From Pseudomonadota bacterium (lineage in GTDB: Bacteria; Pseudomonadota; Alphaproteobacteria; Rickettsiales; UBA3002), in contig CAUJIC010000065.1 in assembly GCA_963205305.1 (NCBI GenBank), forward strand, positions 1 through 40,128: a stretch of DNA of 40,128 nt, in the 5' to 3' direction. Shown piece after piece: positions 32,396-39,204 of the stretch. The translations under genes and the position numbers were made by a program. The notes beneath the pieces are model-generated. The model was given only the letters and a program-made list of their open reading frames with translations. It searched no databases and was not told the DNA's origin. The stretch's first letter is position 1, and every line of letters begins with the position of its first letter.

Positions 32396-33103
32396 ATGAG
32401 CTCCGACGATAAAATCTTAGCTGAATCAATACGTAGCGGGAAGTATTTCGAGGACTCTCGGCAATGGTTTCGTGCCATGTATATTGGCCCTGTATCCGAG
32501 CGCACTTTCTTCTTAGTTATCGCAGTTTTATCAGGTTTGGTTGGCCTTACCTCTATTGCGGCATTGGTTTCGTTGATGCCGCTGAAGGAGACCAAGCCTG
32601 TGATGCTCTATATGGGCGATCGTGCTGACCAAACAACGACGATATTGAAATCGCTGAAATCCTCTGGCGCTAGGCTAAACCCAGCCATGATGGAATTTTA
32701 CGTGACCCAATATGTACGGATGCGCGAGAGCTACTTCGTTTCCACCTATCTTTCCAATGCGCGCTTCGTGCGCCAGCAATCGAACGATGCAGTCTATGAA
32801 TCGTATATCTCTAAAAATGATGTTTCAAATCCAGAGAGCCCTGCCGCACAGTTGGGGCAGTATGGTCAGCGTATTCCAACCATCAAATCAGTGGATGTGG
32901 ATGATACGAAAGCCGAGGTTGATTTTGTCATCGAGCAAGCGGGAGTAGGGATAGAAAATAAAACGCGCTGGACGGCACGCATAGAATTCGTTTACACGGG
33001 TATGGAAGTTGGTGAACAGAAGAATGCCGAAACGGGTGTTCTCGAGTTAACGACAACAGACCCCAAATTTCAGGTTGTGAAGTATGAACTGGAACAAAAA
33101 TAA
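32396..33103 (+). CDS. virB8: Type IV secretion protein VirB8
   Basis: VirB8 is a bitopic inner-membrane assembly factor of type IV secretion systems. The protein has 235 residues: a cytoplasmic N-terminus (SRQWFRAMYIGPVSERT), one span at about 37-60, and a periplasmic NTF2-like domain with PLKETKPVMLYM, EFYVTQYVRMRESYFVSTY and the end TTTDPKFQVVKYELEQK, equivalent to the family's NPxGFxVxxY. The order and length are normal. The gene overlaps virB9 by 20 bases. No virB10, virB11, virB4, virB6 or virD4 is found in the window. Confidence 0.88.
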   Translation: MSSDDKILAESIRSGKYFEDSRQWFRAMYIGPVSERTFFLVIAVLSGLVGLTSIAALVSLMPLKETKPVMLYMGDRADQTTTILKSLKSSGARLNPAMMEFYVTQYVRMRESYFVSTYLSNARFVRQQSNDAVYESYISKNDVSNPESPAAQLGQYGQRIPTIKSVDVDDTKAEVDFVIEQAGVGIENKTRWTARIEFVYTGMEVGEQKNAETGVLELTTTDPKFQVVKYELEQK

Positions 33104-33893
33104 CACCATCACGGTAGCCTTGTTTTTGGGGCTATTGGTTTCAACCCAGCCAGCGTTAGCGCTGCAGTCCGCGCGTCCGATTGCGACCGATAGTCGCATA
33201 CGCACCGTGCGCTACAGCACGAACGAGGTGTACCAATTCATTGGTCATTATGGCTATCAATCGGCCATCGAATTCGAGGCGAACGAGCAAATTCTTACCG
33301 TTTCGGTCGGTGATTCAACTGCGTGGATGGTGAATCCATCGGGGAATCGCCTTTTCCTTAAGCCCATTGAGCAAAATGCCCTGACCAACATGACGGTCAT
33401 TACCGATAAGCGTTCTTACCTGTTCGAGCTTCATGCCGACGAAACAAAAGATATCCGCGACAAAGAGTTGGTATTCTCCTACCGCTTTGTCTATCCGCAG
33501 AGTGATTCATCTGCACTGGATTTCTCGGTTGCCGAGGCGCTTCCTGATATTGAGGGCGAGCCCGAGAAGTTCAATTTCAGCTACTCCATCCGCGGATCAA
33601 GCGTGATTGAACCTGTCCGCATTTTCGATGATGGCGAGTTCACCTATTTCGAATTCCGCGATAAAAACGCTGAAATTCCTGCATTCTTCCACGTAAGCGT
33701 TACGGGCGATGAGCAGTTGATCAACTTCCGCAAGCGTGGAAACTACATCGTGGTCGAACGCGTATCACCAAGGTTCACCTTGCGTCGCGGGGCGGATATC
33801 ATTTGCGTCTACAACGAGAAGATGCCAATGCCGCCTACGCCGATTGCTGAGAAGCCTCTCTTGCAACGCGTACGTGAATACAGCCCATTCTAG
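33084..33893 (+). CDS. virB9: Type IV secretion protein VirB9
   Basis: VirB9 is a periplasmic/outer-membrane core component that joins VirB7 and VirB10. The protein has 269 residues: a signal peptide (VALFLGLLVSTQPALA), the N-terminal beta domain (RIRTVRYSTNEVYQFIGHYGYQSAIEFEANEQILTVSVGDSTAWMVNP), the PxxxNALTNMTVITDKRSYLFEL segment, and the C-terminal VirB7-binding domain (YFEFRDKNAEIPAFFHVSVTGDEQLINFRKRGNYIVVERVSPRFTLRRGADIICVYNE). Both halves are intact, so it is a full-length VirB9. It overlaps virB8. The next gene, hisI, is unrelated, so this is an isolated B8-B9 pair as in the dispersed islets of Rickettsiales. Confidence 0.9.
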   Translation: MNWNKNNTITVALFLGLLVSTQPALALQSARPIATDSRIRTVRYSTNEVYQFIGHYGYQSAIEFEANEQILTVSVGDSTAWMVNPSGNRLFLKPIEQNALTNMTVITDKRSYLFELHADETKDIRDKELVFSYRFVYPQSDSSALDFSVAEALPDIEGEPEKFNFSYSIRGSSVIEPVRIFDDGEFTYFEFRDKNAEIPAFFHVSVTGDEQLINFRKRGNYIVVERVSPRFTLRRGADIICVYNEKMPMPPTPIAEKPLLQRVREYSPF

Positions 33894-33956
33894 TAGTTTT
33901 TGCTGGATTTTGACAAAAAACGCACTATATCACGCGTCAAATCCAAGGAGATTGCT

Positions 33957-34415
33957 ATGTTTTCCAAACGCGTGACCATCGAGCAAGTAGAAGAGGGCAC
34001 CGAGCTTGCCCCCAAATTCGATGCCGATGGCCTGATTGCTTGTGTCACCACAGCGGCAGGCAGCGGCGAGGTGCTGATGCTTGGCTACATGAACGCCGAA
34101 GCCCTCACCAAAACCATCGAAACGGGCGAGGCGCACTACTATAGCCGTAGCCGCAAGGTGCTGTGGCACAAGGGTGCCACGTCTGGCCTCGTGCAAAAAG
34201 TGATCGAAATGCGCATCGATGATGATCAGGATGCGGTATGGATCTCGGTTCAAATCCCTGGTGATGCCAGCTGCCACGTGGGTTATCGCTCGTGCTTCTA
34301 CCGTGCGGTTCCTGTAGGGGCGAATGCGGCAAGCACACTCGAATTCCGTGAGTCGGAAAAGATGTTCGACCCCAAAAAAGTGTATGGGGACGCGCCAAAC
34401 CCAACGATTCTCTAG
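33957..34415 (+). CDS. hisI: Phosphoribosyl-AMP cyclohydrolase HisI
   Basis: HisI opens the purine ring of phosphoribosyl-AMP in histidine synthesis and requires zinc. The protein has 152 residues with the family motifs [44 protein letters not shown] and the metal-binding [11 protein letters not shown]. It is a stand-alone cyclohydrolase without the HisE domain. ATG 33957 follows AAGGAG by 6 bases. No other his gene is near, and the alphaproteobacterial hisI is often separate. The ybeY frame overlaps or abuts its 3' end. Confidence 0.95.
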   Translation: MFSKRVTIEQVEEGTELAPKFDADGLIACVTTAAGSGEVLMLGYMNAEALTKTIETGEAHYYSRSRKVLWHKGATSGLVQKVIEMRIDDDQDAVWISVQIPGDASCHVGYRSCFYRAVPVGANAASTLEFRESEKMFDPKKVYGDAPNPTIL

Positions 34416-34416
34416 C

Positions 34417-34872
34417 GTGGTCGCGAGAGGCATCACCATTCTCACCCACGACCCTCGCTGGAAGGGGATTGCGCCTACCATTAAGCGCGCGGTGGAAGCA
34501 GTGCTGGTGCAGCAGCGCGTCAAAAAATCCTCGGTCACGGTGGTGCTAAGTAACGACGTCGAGGTGCAAGCCCTCAACCATCAATATCGTCGCAAGAATA
34601 AACCCACCAATGTGCTCTCTTTTCCTGATGGAAGCATAGAAGGTGGGATTACGCAGTTGGGTGATTGCGTGTTGGCGTACGAGACGCTTGTGCGCGAAGC
34701 CGATGCGCAGAGTAAGCCGTTAAAGGCGCATCTGTCGCACCTTGCCATCCACGGCGTGCTGCACTTGCTGGGTCATGACCATGTGGCCGAAGATGAAGCC
34801 CACGCCATGGAATCGATCGAAATTTCAATCCTTAAGCGTATGGGTATTGCGAATCCCTACGAATCTGCGTAA
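34417..34872 (+). CDS. ybeY: Endoribonuclease YbeY
   Basis: YbeY is a zinc-dependent rRNA-processing and ribosome-quality endoribonuclease. The zinc motif HGVLHLLGHDH gives the three histidines (H112, H116, H122 if the GTG start is used). Other features are NHQYRRKNKPTNVLSFP and LGDCVLAYETLVREA. The start is uncertain: GTG 34417 lies 2 bases after the hisI stop and gives 151 residues, while ATG 34384 would overlap hisI and adds 11 residues. Neither has a good ribosome binding site, so translation may be coupled to hisI. The usual phoH partner is absent upstream, but corC follows in the conserved order. Confidence 0.9.
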   Translation: MVARGITILTHDPRWKGIAPTIKRAVEAVLVQQRVKKSSVTVVLSNDVEVQALNHQYRRKNKPTNVLSFPDGSIEGGITQLGDCVLAYETLVREADAQSKPLKAHLSHLAIHGVLHLLGHDHVAEDEAHAMESIEISILKRMGIANPYESA

Positions 34873-34881
34873 AGTGTTGCC

Positions 34882-35790
34882 ATGAATAATTCACCGCAAG
34901 CCGCCGAGGGCGATAGTAGACCCATTCCCGCCACCGAAGCGCCGTCGCGTTTAAGCAACGCAGTGCGTTGGTTCCGCGAGCAGTTAGGTACCCGCAACGA
35001 AGGCTCCCTCAAGGAAATGATTGAGGAGGCACTTGAGGATGTTGCGGGCGAAAGTACCGACATCAGCGCCGAGGAAAAATCGCTCCTCAAAAACCTTATC
35101 AATTTTGGCGAGCTTTCAGCCTACGACATCATGATCCCGCGCAGCGATATCATGGGCGTACATCGCGGTGTTTCGTTGGCGGAGTTGAAGCAGCACGTCA
35201 TCACCATCGGCCACACCCGTGTTCCTGTGTATGACGAATCGCTCGATAGCATCGAAGGGTTCATCCATGTGAAGGATTTATTTCCGCACATTGTTTCGGG
35301 CGCGCCGTTCGATATTTCGCAAGTCATCCGTGAAATTCTCTTTGTTCCGCCCAGCATGCGTATTGTGGATTTGCTGCTCAAAATGCGCGTTTCTGGCTGC
35401 CATATCGCCATTGTGGTCGATGAGTTTGGCGGCACCGATGGCTTGGTGACGATGGAAGATTTATTCGAGGAAATCGTTGGCGAAATTCAGGACGAACATG
35501 ATGGCCACGAAAGCGAACCCACCATGCGTTGGCTCGGCGATCATGTGGTCGAGGCCGATGCCCGCACGCCGATTGAAAAGCTGGAACATGCGTTAGCCGA
35601 AAAATTATGCGAGGAAGCGGTGGGCGAAGATATCGACACGCTCGGCGGTCTCATCTTTAGTCAGCTTGGCCGCATCCCTGTGCGCGGCGAGGTGTTGATG
35701 TTCAAGCCAACGTTAAAAGCTGAAATTTTGCAGGCCGACCCACGGCGTATCCGCCTCGTGCGCGTCACACGGATTACGACAAGCGCTTAA
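34882..35790 (+). CDS. corC: CorC/HlyC family CBS-domain protein
   Basis: A 302-residue cytoplasmic protein with two CBS domains (about 80-200) and a C-terminal CorC/HlyC transporter-associated domain (about 215-300). Hallmarks are SAYDIMIPRSDIMGV, HTRVPVYDESLDSIEGFIHVKDLF, CHIAIVVDEFGGTDGLVTMEDLFEEIVGEIQDEHD. In E. coli, CorC helps magnesium and cobalt homeostasis. ybeY-corC is conserved, with lnt usually after it; here lnt is missing and a glycine-zipper protein converges on it with stops overlapping by 4 bases. Confidence 0.94.
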   Translation: MNNSPQAAEGDSRPIPATEAPSRLSNAVRWFREQLGTRNEGSLKEMIEEALEDVAGESTDISAEEKSLLKNLINFGELSAYDIMIPRSDIMGVHRGVSLAELKQHVITIGHTRVPVYDESLDSIEGFIHVKDLFPHIVSGAPFDISQVIREILFVPPSMRIVDLLLKMRVSGCHIAIVVDEFGGTDGLVTMEDLFEEIVGEIQDEHDGHESEPTMRWLGDHVVEADARTPIEKLEHALAEKLCEEAVGEDIDTLGGLIFSQLGRIPVRGEVLMFKPTLKAEILQADPRRIRLVRVTRITTSA

Positions 35791-36809
35791 AGCGCTGCTA
35801 CTTCCATCGTTTTTTGAAGGTCAGCCAAACGGCTTTGCAGCGTGGCGTTGCTGATTTGGGTGCGCGGCGTCTCACTCAGGCTAGCAACGGGGGGTGTTGG
35901 TTTCTCCGCCGCGTTTGCAGTGGTAAGGGCAGCGGCTGGTGTTGCGCTCTCGCCCATGCCACTCATCTGCGCTTTGGTTTTTTCATCTTCAAGCGCAGCT
36001 TGCTTCAGGCGTTGCACCTGCTCGTGGCGCTCCATCAGCGCTGTTTCCTTGTGGCTACCCGAATGCACCACATCCTGTGTATGGTCGAACCATTTGCGGA
36101 TGTAATAGCGATCAAGGCCAATGGCCCCGCCCGCAAGCGCACCAGCGGCAGCTCCTACGCTAATCAGTGCGGCAGTGCTTGCAGCAAGCGCGCCCGCTGC
36201 GGAGCCAATTTCAACACCCAGTGTAGCGTGTACTACAGATGCCAGCGCGCTAGCGCCGCCAGCGCCAAATACCCCTGCGGTAGCCAAACCACCTAACACC
36301 AATGCGGCGCCAATCGCTGCGCCAATGGCCACGGTCTTCCAATGGAACATATGCGGTGGAGCTGATGTGTCACCCGCGCGTTTTTCGAGTTCTGCCTTAA
36401 TGGCAGCGGCTTCGCGGTCGCCCGCGGGGCCTTCGGGCAAATCATAGTAACGATCGAGCAAATAGCGGCGTTGCTCCGATAAATCCGCGGATTCGGCATT
36501 GATAGCCGCCACTGAGCCAATATTTCCAAAGGTTGTTGCCCCTTTAAGAAGGCCAAGCCCCCCTGCAGCTGCAATCAGAGCAATGCCAATACCTCCAGCC
36601 ACTACACCTGTGGCAAGCAACGGCGCGACCACTGCGGCGCCAATCACCGTTCCCATTGCGCCATACAGCGAGGCGCCACCAATCGTGCCTTGCAAAAAGC
36701 CTTTATAGCCCGCCGAAAGCAGGCGGCGGTAATACGGGCTTTGCGCAGCATCCACCCCGCCTGTGGGCGTGGTTTTCAGCTTAAGCTCGGTGGTTTCTAA
36801 ACTGGCCAT
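35787..36809 (-). CDS. Glycine-zipper-rich membrane protein
   Basis: A 340-residue protein not recognised. Two long Gly/Ala-rich hydrophobic regions (about 45-95, GGASLYGAMGTVIGAAVVAPLLATGVVAGGIGIALIAAAGGLGLLKG; and about 160-232, TVAIGAAIGAALVLGGLATAGVFGAGG...ALISVGAAAGALAGGAIGLDRYY) have the GxxxG spacing of glycine zippers and should insert in membranes. Between them is a charged segment, and the C-terminus is a soluble, Ala/Thr/Pro-rich tail. ATG 36809 is chosen; a GTG at 36839 in frame would add 10 residues. It lies 1.9 kb from virB9. Pore-forming or effector-like roles are possible, but nothing in the sequence proves them. Confidence 0.65.
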   Translation of the reverse strand: MASLETTELKLKTTPTGGVDAAQSPYYRRLLSAGYKGFLQGTIGGASLYGAMGTVIGAAVVAPLLATGVVAGGIGIALIAAAGGLGLLKGATTFGNIGSVAAINAESADLSEQRRYLLDRYYDLPEGPAGDREAAAIKAELEKRAGDTSAPPHMFHWKTVAIGAAIGAALVLGGLATAGVFGAGGASALASVVHATLGVEIGSAAGALAASTAALISVGAAAGALAGGAIGLDRYYIRKWFDHTQDVVHSGSHKETALMERHEQVQRLKQAALEDEKTKAQMSGMGESATPAAALTTANAAEKPTPPVASLSETPRTQISNATLQSRLADLQKTMEVAAL

Positions 36810-36877
36810 AGTGGGTTCAAGTCCTATTTCTACACTCACATTCTACCATAATTGCCCAAACGAAATATGAAGGTTTT

Positions 36878-36934
36878 ATGACAATTTTATTCATGTCAGG
36901 GTGGGGGATTGTCATTGAATCTTAATATTATTAA
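36878..36934. promoter_or_regulatory. Candidate operator and promoter region of the tandem LuxR regulator
   Basis: ATGACAAT (36878-36885) and ATTGTCAT (36908-36915) form a perfect 8-base inverted repeat 22 bases apart, with a related half-site CATGTCA between them. A second inverted repeat, TTAATA-T-TATTAA, is at 36922-36934. TTGTCA at 36909-36914 also resembles a -35 element. A regulator with two DNA-binding domains could bind such a spaced array, so self-regulation is plausible. Confidence 0.4.
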
Positions 36935-36980
36935 TGATTTTTGCTGCTAGCGTGACAGATGGATTATTTCAGGAGCAATG

Positions 36981-37907
36981 ATGGCCATGAGCAACGAAAA
37001 AAGAGTCAATCCCGATGATGCTTGGATCGAGCAACTGGGCAAACCCAATGGCCTCGACAAAGAGGGCAAGCCAACATGGAACTTTCTACCCGATGTGCGC
37101 CATTGCAGGAAATTGACAAAAACGCAAGCCAAGGTGGCGGCGTTGTTGGCAGAAGGAAATTCGCCTTATGCTGTTGCGGAAGCAATGGGTATCTCGACCA
37201 ATACCATCGCAAAGCACAAGCGTACTACTCACATCAAGCTCAATGTCTCTAATCGTCAGCAGTTAGTCGGCAGTGTTGTGGCACTTGGCTTAATTAAACT
37301 GCCAACAGGCAACGAATTAGAGGATACAATCGAGCAATATAATTCCCTCACGCCACGGCAACAAGAAGCGCTTCAATCACTAGCGAATGGCTTGAGTATT
37401 GAAGACGTTGGAAAGAGTATGGGCATTGAATTCCATACGGCGAACGATCATATGAAGATGATCTACAAGAGATTTAACCTTGGCCGAGGCAGAATTTCTG
37501 AAGAAAATGGTAAACCAGGGCACAATCTATTCGATCCCATGGGAGCTGCAATTCTCAATTTCATTGCCGTAAAGCTCGAGGCAATTCGGATCTACAAAGA
37601 GCGGTATCCCGAAATAATAGTGACCAGTGAAAGTCCAGTGAATGGCGCAGGTGCTGTCCCAGCTGCGTCCGTCGAAGCCGTGCCGGCGGCCACCGCATCC
37701 GATGCCACACAGCCTCCTATGCCCGATGAAACGCCCGCGCAATGGCAGGCACGCCTTAAAACATATCAACTTTTAGAAGCAGCAATTTTGCCCGATCAAG
37801 AAGCAAAAGAATCTGGACAAAACTCGGTTCCATCAAACACAGTCGATGCAGGAACTGCCGCAATAGCGACCAAGCGCCTTATCGGCGGCGAAGGATTGGC
37901 TAAGTAA
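36981..37907 (+). CDS. Transcription regulator with two tandem LuxR-type HTH domains
   Basis: A 308-residue cytoplasmic protein. Residues about 45-105 (LTKTQAKVAALLAEGNSPYAVAEAMGISTNTIAKHKRTTHIKLNVSNRQQLVGSVVALG) and about 123-190 (LTPRQQEALQSLANGLSIEDVGKSMGIEFHTANDHMKMIYKRFNL) each match the GerE/LuxR helix-turn-helix with its LTxxQ start and dimerisation helix. No receiver, autoinducer or other sensor domain precedes them. The last 90 residues are low-complexity (Ala/Pro-rich) and probably flexible. ATG 36981 is best placed behind AGGAG (36971-36975); ATGs at 36978 and 36987 are alternatives. Two HTH units in one chain suggest binding as a built-in pseudo-dimer. Confidence 0.8.
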   Translation: MAMSNEKRVNPDDAWIEQLGKPNGLDKEGKPTWNFLPDVRHCRKLTKTQAKVAALLAEGNSPYAVAEAMGISTNTIAKHKRTTHIKLNVSNRQQLVGSVVALGLIKLPTGNELEDTIEQYNSLTPRQQEALQSLANGLSIEDVGKSMGIEFHTANDHMKMIYKRFNLGRGRISEENGKPGHNLFDPMGAAILNFIAVKLEAIRIYKERYPEIIVTSESPVNGAGAVPAASVEAVPAATASDATQPPMPDETPAQWQARLKTYQLLEAAILPDQEAKESGQNSVPSNTVDAGTAAIATKRLIGGEGLAK

Positions 37908-37927
37908 GCAAAAACTAGTTTTTGCTT
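37906..37927 (+). terminator. Perfect 22-base palindrome after the LuxR-type gene
   Basis: AAGCAAAAA and TTTTTGCTT form a perfect palindrome around CTAG, overlapping the stop codon. The stem is AT-rich but carries its own T-run in the descending arm, so it may end transcription weakly in either direction. It is only 51 bases from the next gene. Confidence 0.4.
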
Positions 37928-37977
37928 CGTAATCCATACGCCTTTGCCAAACCCGCGCAATCTGCTATGAGTGGCAT

Positions 37978-38538
37978 ATGACAATTGCCCAATTTTTCGT
38001 GACGTATGCGGTGTGCTGGTGGCTGGTGCTGTTTATGCTCCTGCCCAGCGGTGCTGCGCCCGAGGCAAACCCGCAGGTCGGGCATGCCCCTTCGGCACCC
38101 GCAAACCCACGCCTGAAGCGCAAATGCGCGTGGGCAACGCTCATTGCTCTTGCCCCCGCGATTGCCCTTTATTTTGTTGCTAGTGCGGCCAAGGCCGAGG
38201 AGGGCATTTACCATGTCGGCGGGGGGTGCAATACACTCGCTAAACATGTGCCTGCGGCGGATGTGGCGGTGAAGGATGGTTATGGCACGGGCGACAAGCA
38301 AGTGGCAGGCGCCAATCTCGAGGGCGGGCAAGGGTTCTCTGGGTTTGATTCGGTCGATATTCCGCTGCAAATCCCCAGCGAAAACTACATTGCCGCCGAT
38401 AAGCACAACGTCGATCTTTCCCACAGCTTTATCGAGGCGGGCAAGCTTACCGTGAAACAAAATGGCGACACCCTGCTGAATGGAAAACCAATCAATGATT
38501 CTCAATTAACTACAGGTGATTGCGATGACACTAAGTAA
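37978..38538 (+). CDS. DUF1467 membrane protein with a periplasmic extension
   Basis: The first 70 residues match DUF1467, a small alphaproteobacterial membrane family found next to proS: one span (FFVTYAVCWWLVLFMLLP), the linker HAPSAPANPRLKRKCAWAT, and a second span (LIALAPAIALYFVAS). Normal members end there. Here the chain continues for about 115 more residues (from AKAEEGIYHVGGGC) as a polar, Gly/Asp-rich domain that would lie in the periplasm, with SGFDSVDIPLQIPSENYIA and SFIEAGKLTVKQNGDTLLNGKPINDS. This looks like a fusion of two proteins. The 3' end overlaps the lipoprotein gene by 14 bases. Function is unknown. Confidence 0.78.
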   Translation: MTIAQFFVTYAVCWWLVLFMLLPSGAAPEANPQVGHAPSAPANPRLKRKCAWATLIALAPAIALYFVASAAKAEEGIYHVGGGCNTLAKHVPAADVAVKDGYGTGDKQVAGANLEGGQGFSGFDSVDIPLQIPSENYIAADKHNVDLSHSFIEAGKLTVKQNGDTLLNGKPINDSQLTTGDCDDTK

Positions 38539-39019
38539 GCTTGTTTTAGGTGGTTTTTTGCTACTCGTGCTCAACGCCTGTACGGCGGATGATGTGCTTT
38601 ATTGCCGCCAGATGGGGGTCGAGGGCACCACCGAGCACGGCAAATGCATGAGCTATTACCACGAGCAGGAAGCCGCCTTCGATGCCGACCGCCACATGTG
38701 CGCGCGTGAGGCCGATGAAACCTACCCGCCGCACCTCTATGATTACGGCAGCTACGCTAGCGTTGGCGCGGGCTGGGGCGGGCCATTCACGGGCCCTCGC
38801 GGCGGGTTTTACGGTGGCCAATCCATCCGTATCGAGCCGGATCGTCGTCACAATGCGGAATTAGATCGGTTGCGCATGCGCATCATCGAGCCCTGTATGC
38901 AGCAGCATGGCTGGGTTTCGGGCAGTTCGTGGCAGGCGGGGCGTCAGGCCGTGCGGCCACCCAAACAACCACGCGTAACCAAACCGCAGGCAGCCGAAGA
39001 ATTACCGTGGTTGAAATAA
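38525..39019 (+). CDS. Hypothetical lipoprotein
   Basis: A 164-residue predicted lipoprotein with a short signal peptide ending in LNAC (C19). The mature part is Tyr- and Gly-rich in the middle (YPPHLYDYGSYASVGAGWGGPFTGPRGGFYGGQ) and has four further cysteines that could form disulfides (LYCRQ, GKCMSY, HMCARE, EPCMQQ). The ending is Pro/Lys-rich. ATG 38525 has AGGTG nearby; an in-frame GTG 9 bases earlier is less likely. It overlaps the DUF1467-type gene and so is likely co-translated with it, and may work with its periplasmic domain. I do not recognise a family. Confidence 0.75.
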   Translation: MTLSKLVLGGFLLLVLNACTADDVLYCRQMGVEGTTEHGKCMSYYHEQEAAFDADRHMCAREADETYPPHLYDYGSYASVGAGWGGPFTGPRGGFYGGQSIRIEPDRRHNAELDRLRMRIIEPCMQQHGWVSGSSWQAGRQAVRPPKQPRVTKPQAAEELPWLK

Positions 39020-39081
39020 CCCGCGCCGTGGGCGCAGCCTAACACGGTGAAGAACACCCAGTAAGTATCTGATAAAAATAA

Positions 39082-39105
39082 AAAATGTTTCACGTGAAAC
39101 ATTTT
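39082..39105. promoter_or_regulatory. parS centromere site (ParB binding)
   Basis: Positions 39086-39101 read TGTTTCACGTGAAACA, a perfect 16-base palindrome matching the consensus parS bound by chromosomal ParB. The symmetry extends by four further bases on each side (AAAA/TTTT). It lies in the 185-base gap before proS, away from any gene. parS sites cluster near the replication origin, so the window is probably origin-proximal. Confidence 0.88.
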
Positions 39106-39204
39106 GGTGCGTGGGGTGCGCGCGGCTGTCTATAACCGCCCGCAAACCATTGCAATTTCGCCCCGCTCGGCCATAGTGCATCTCCAATCATTTTCGGAGC
39201 CCCC

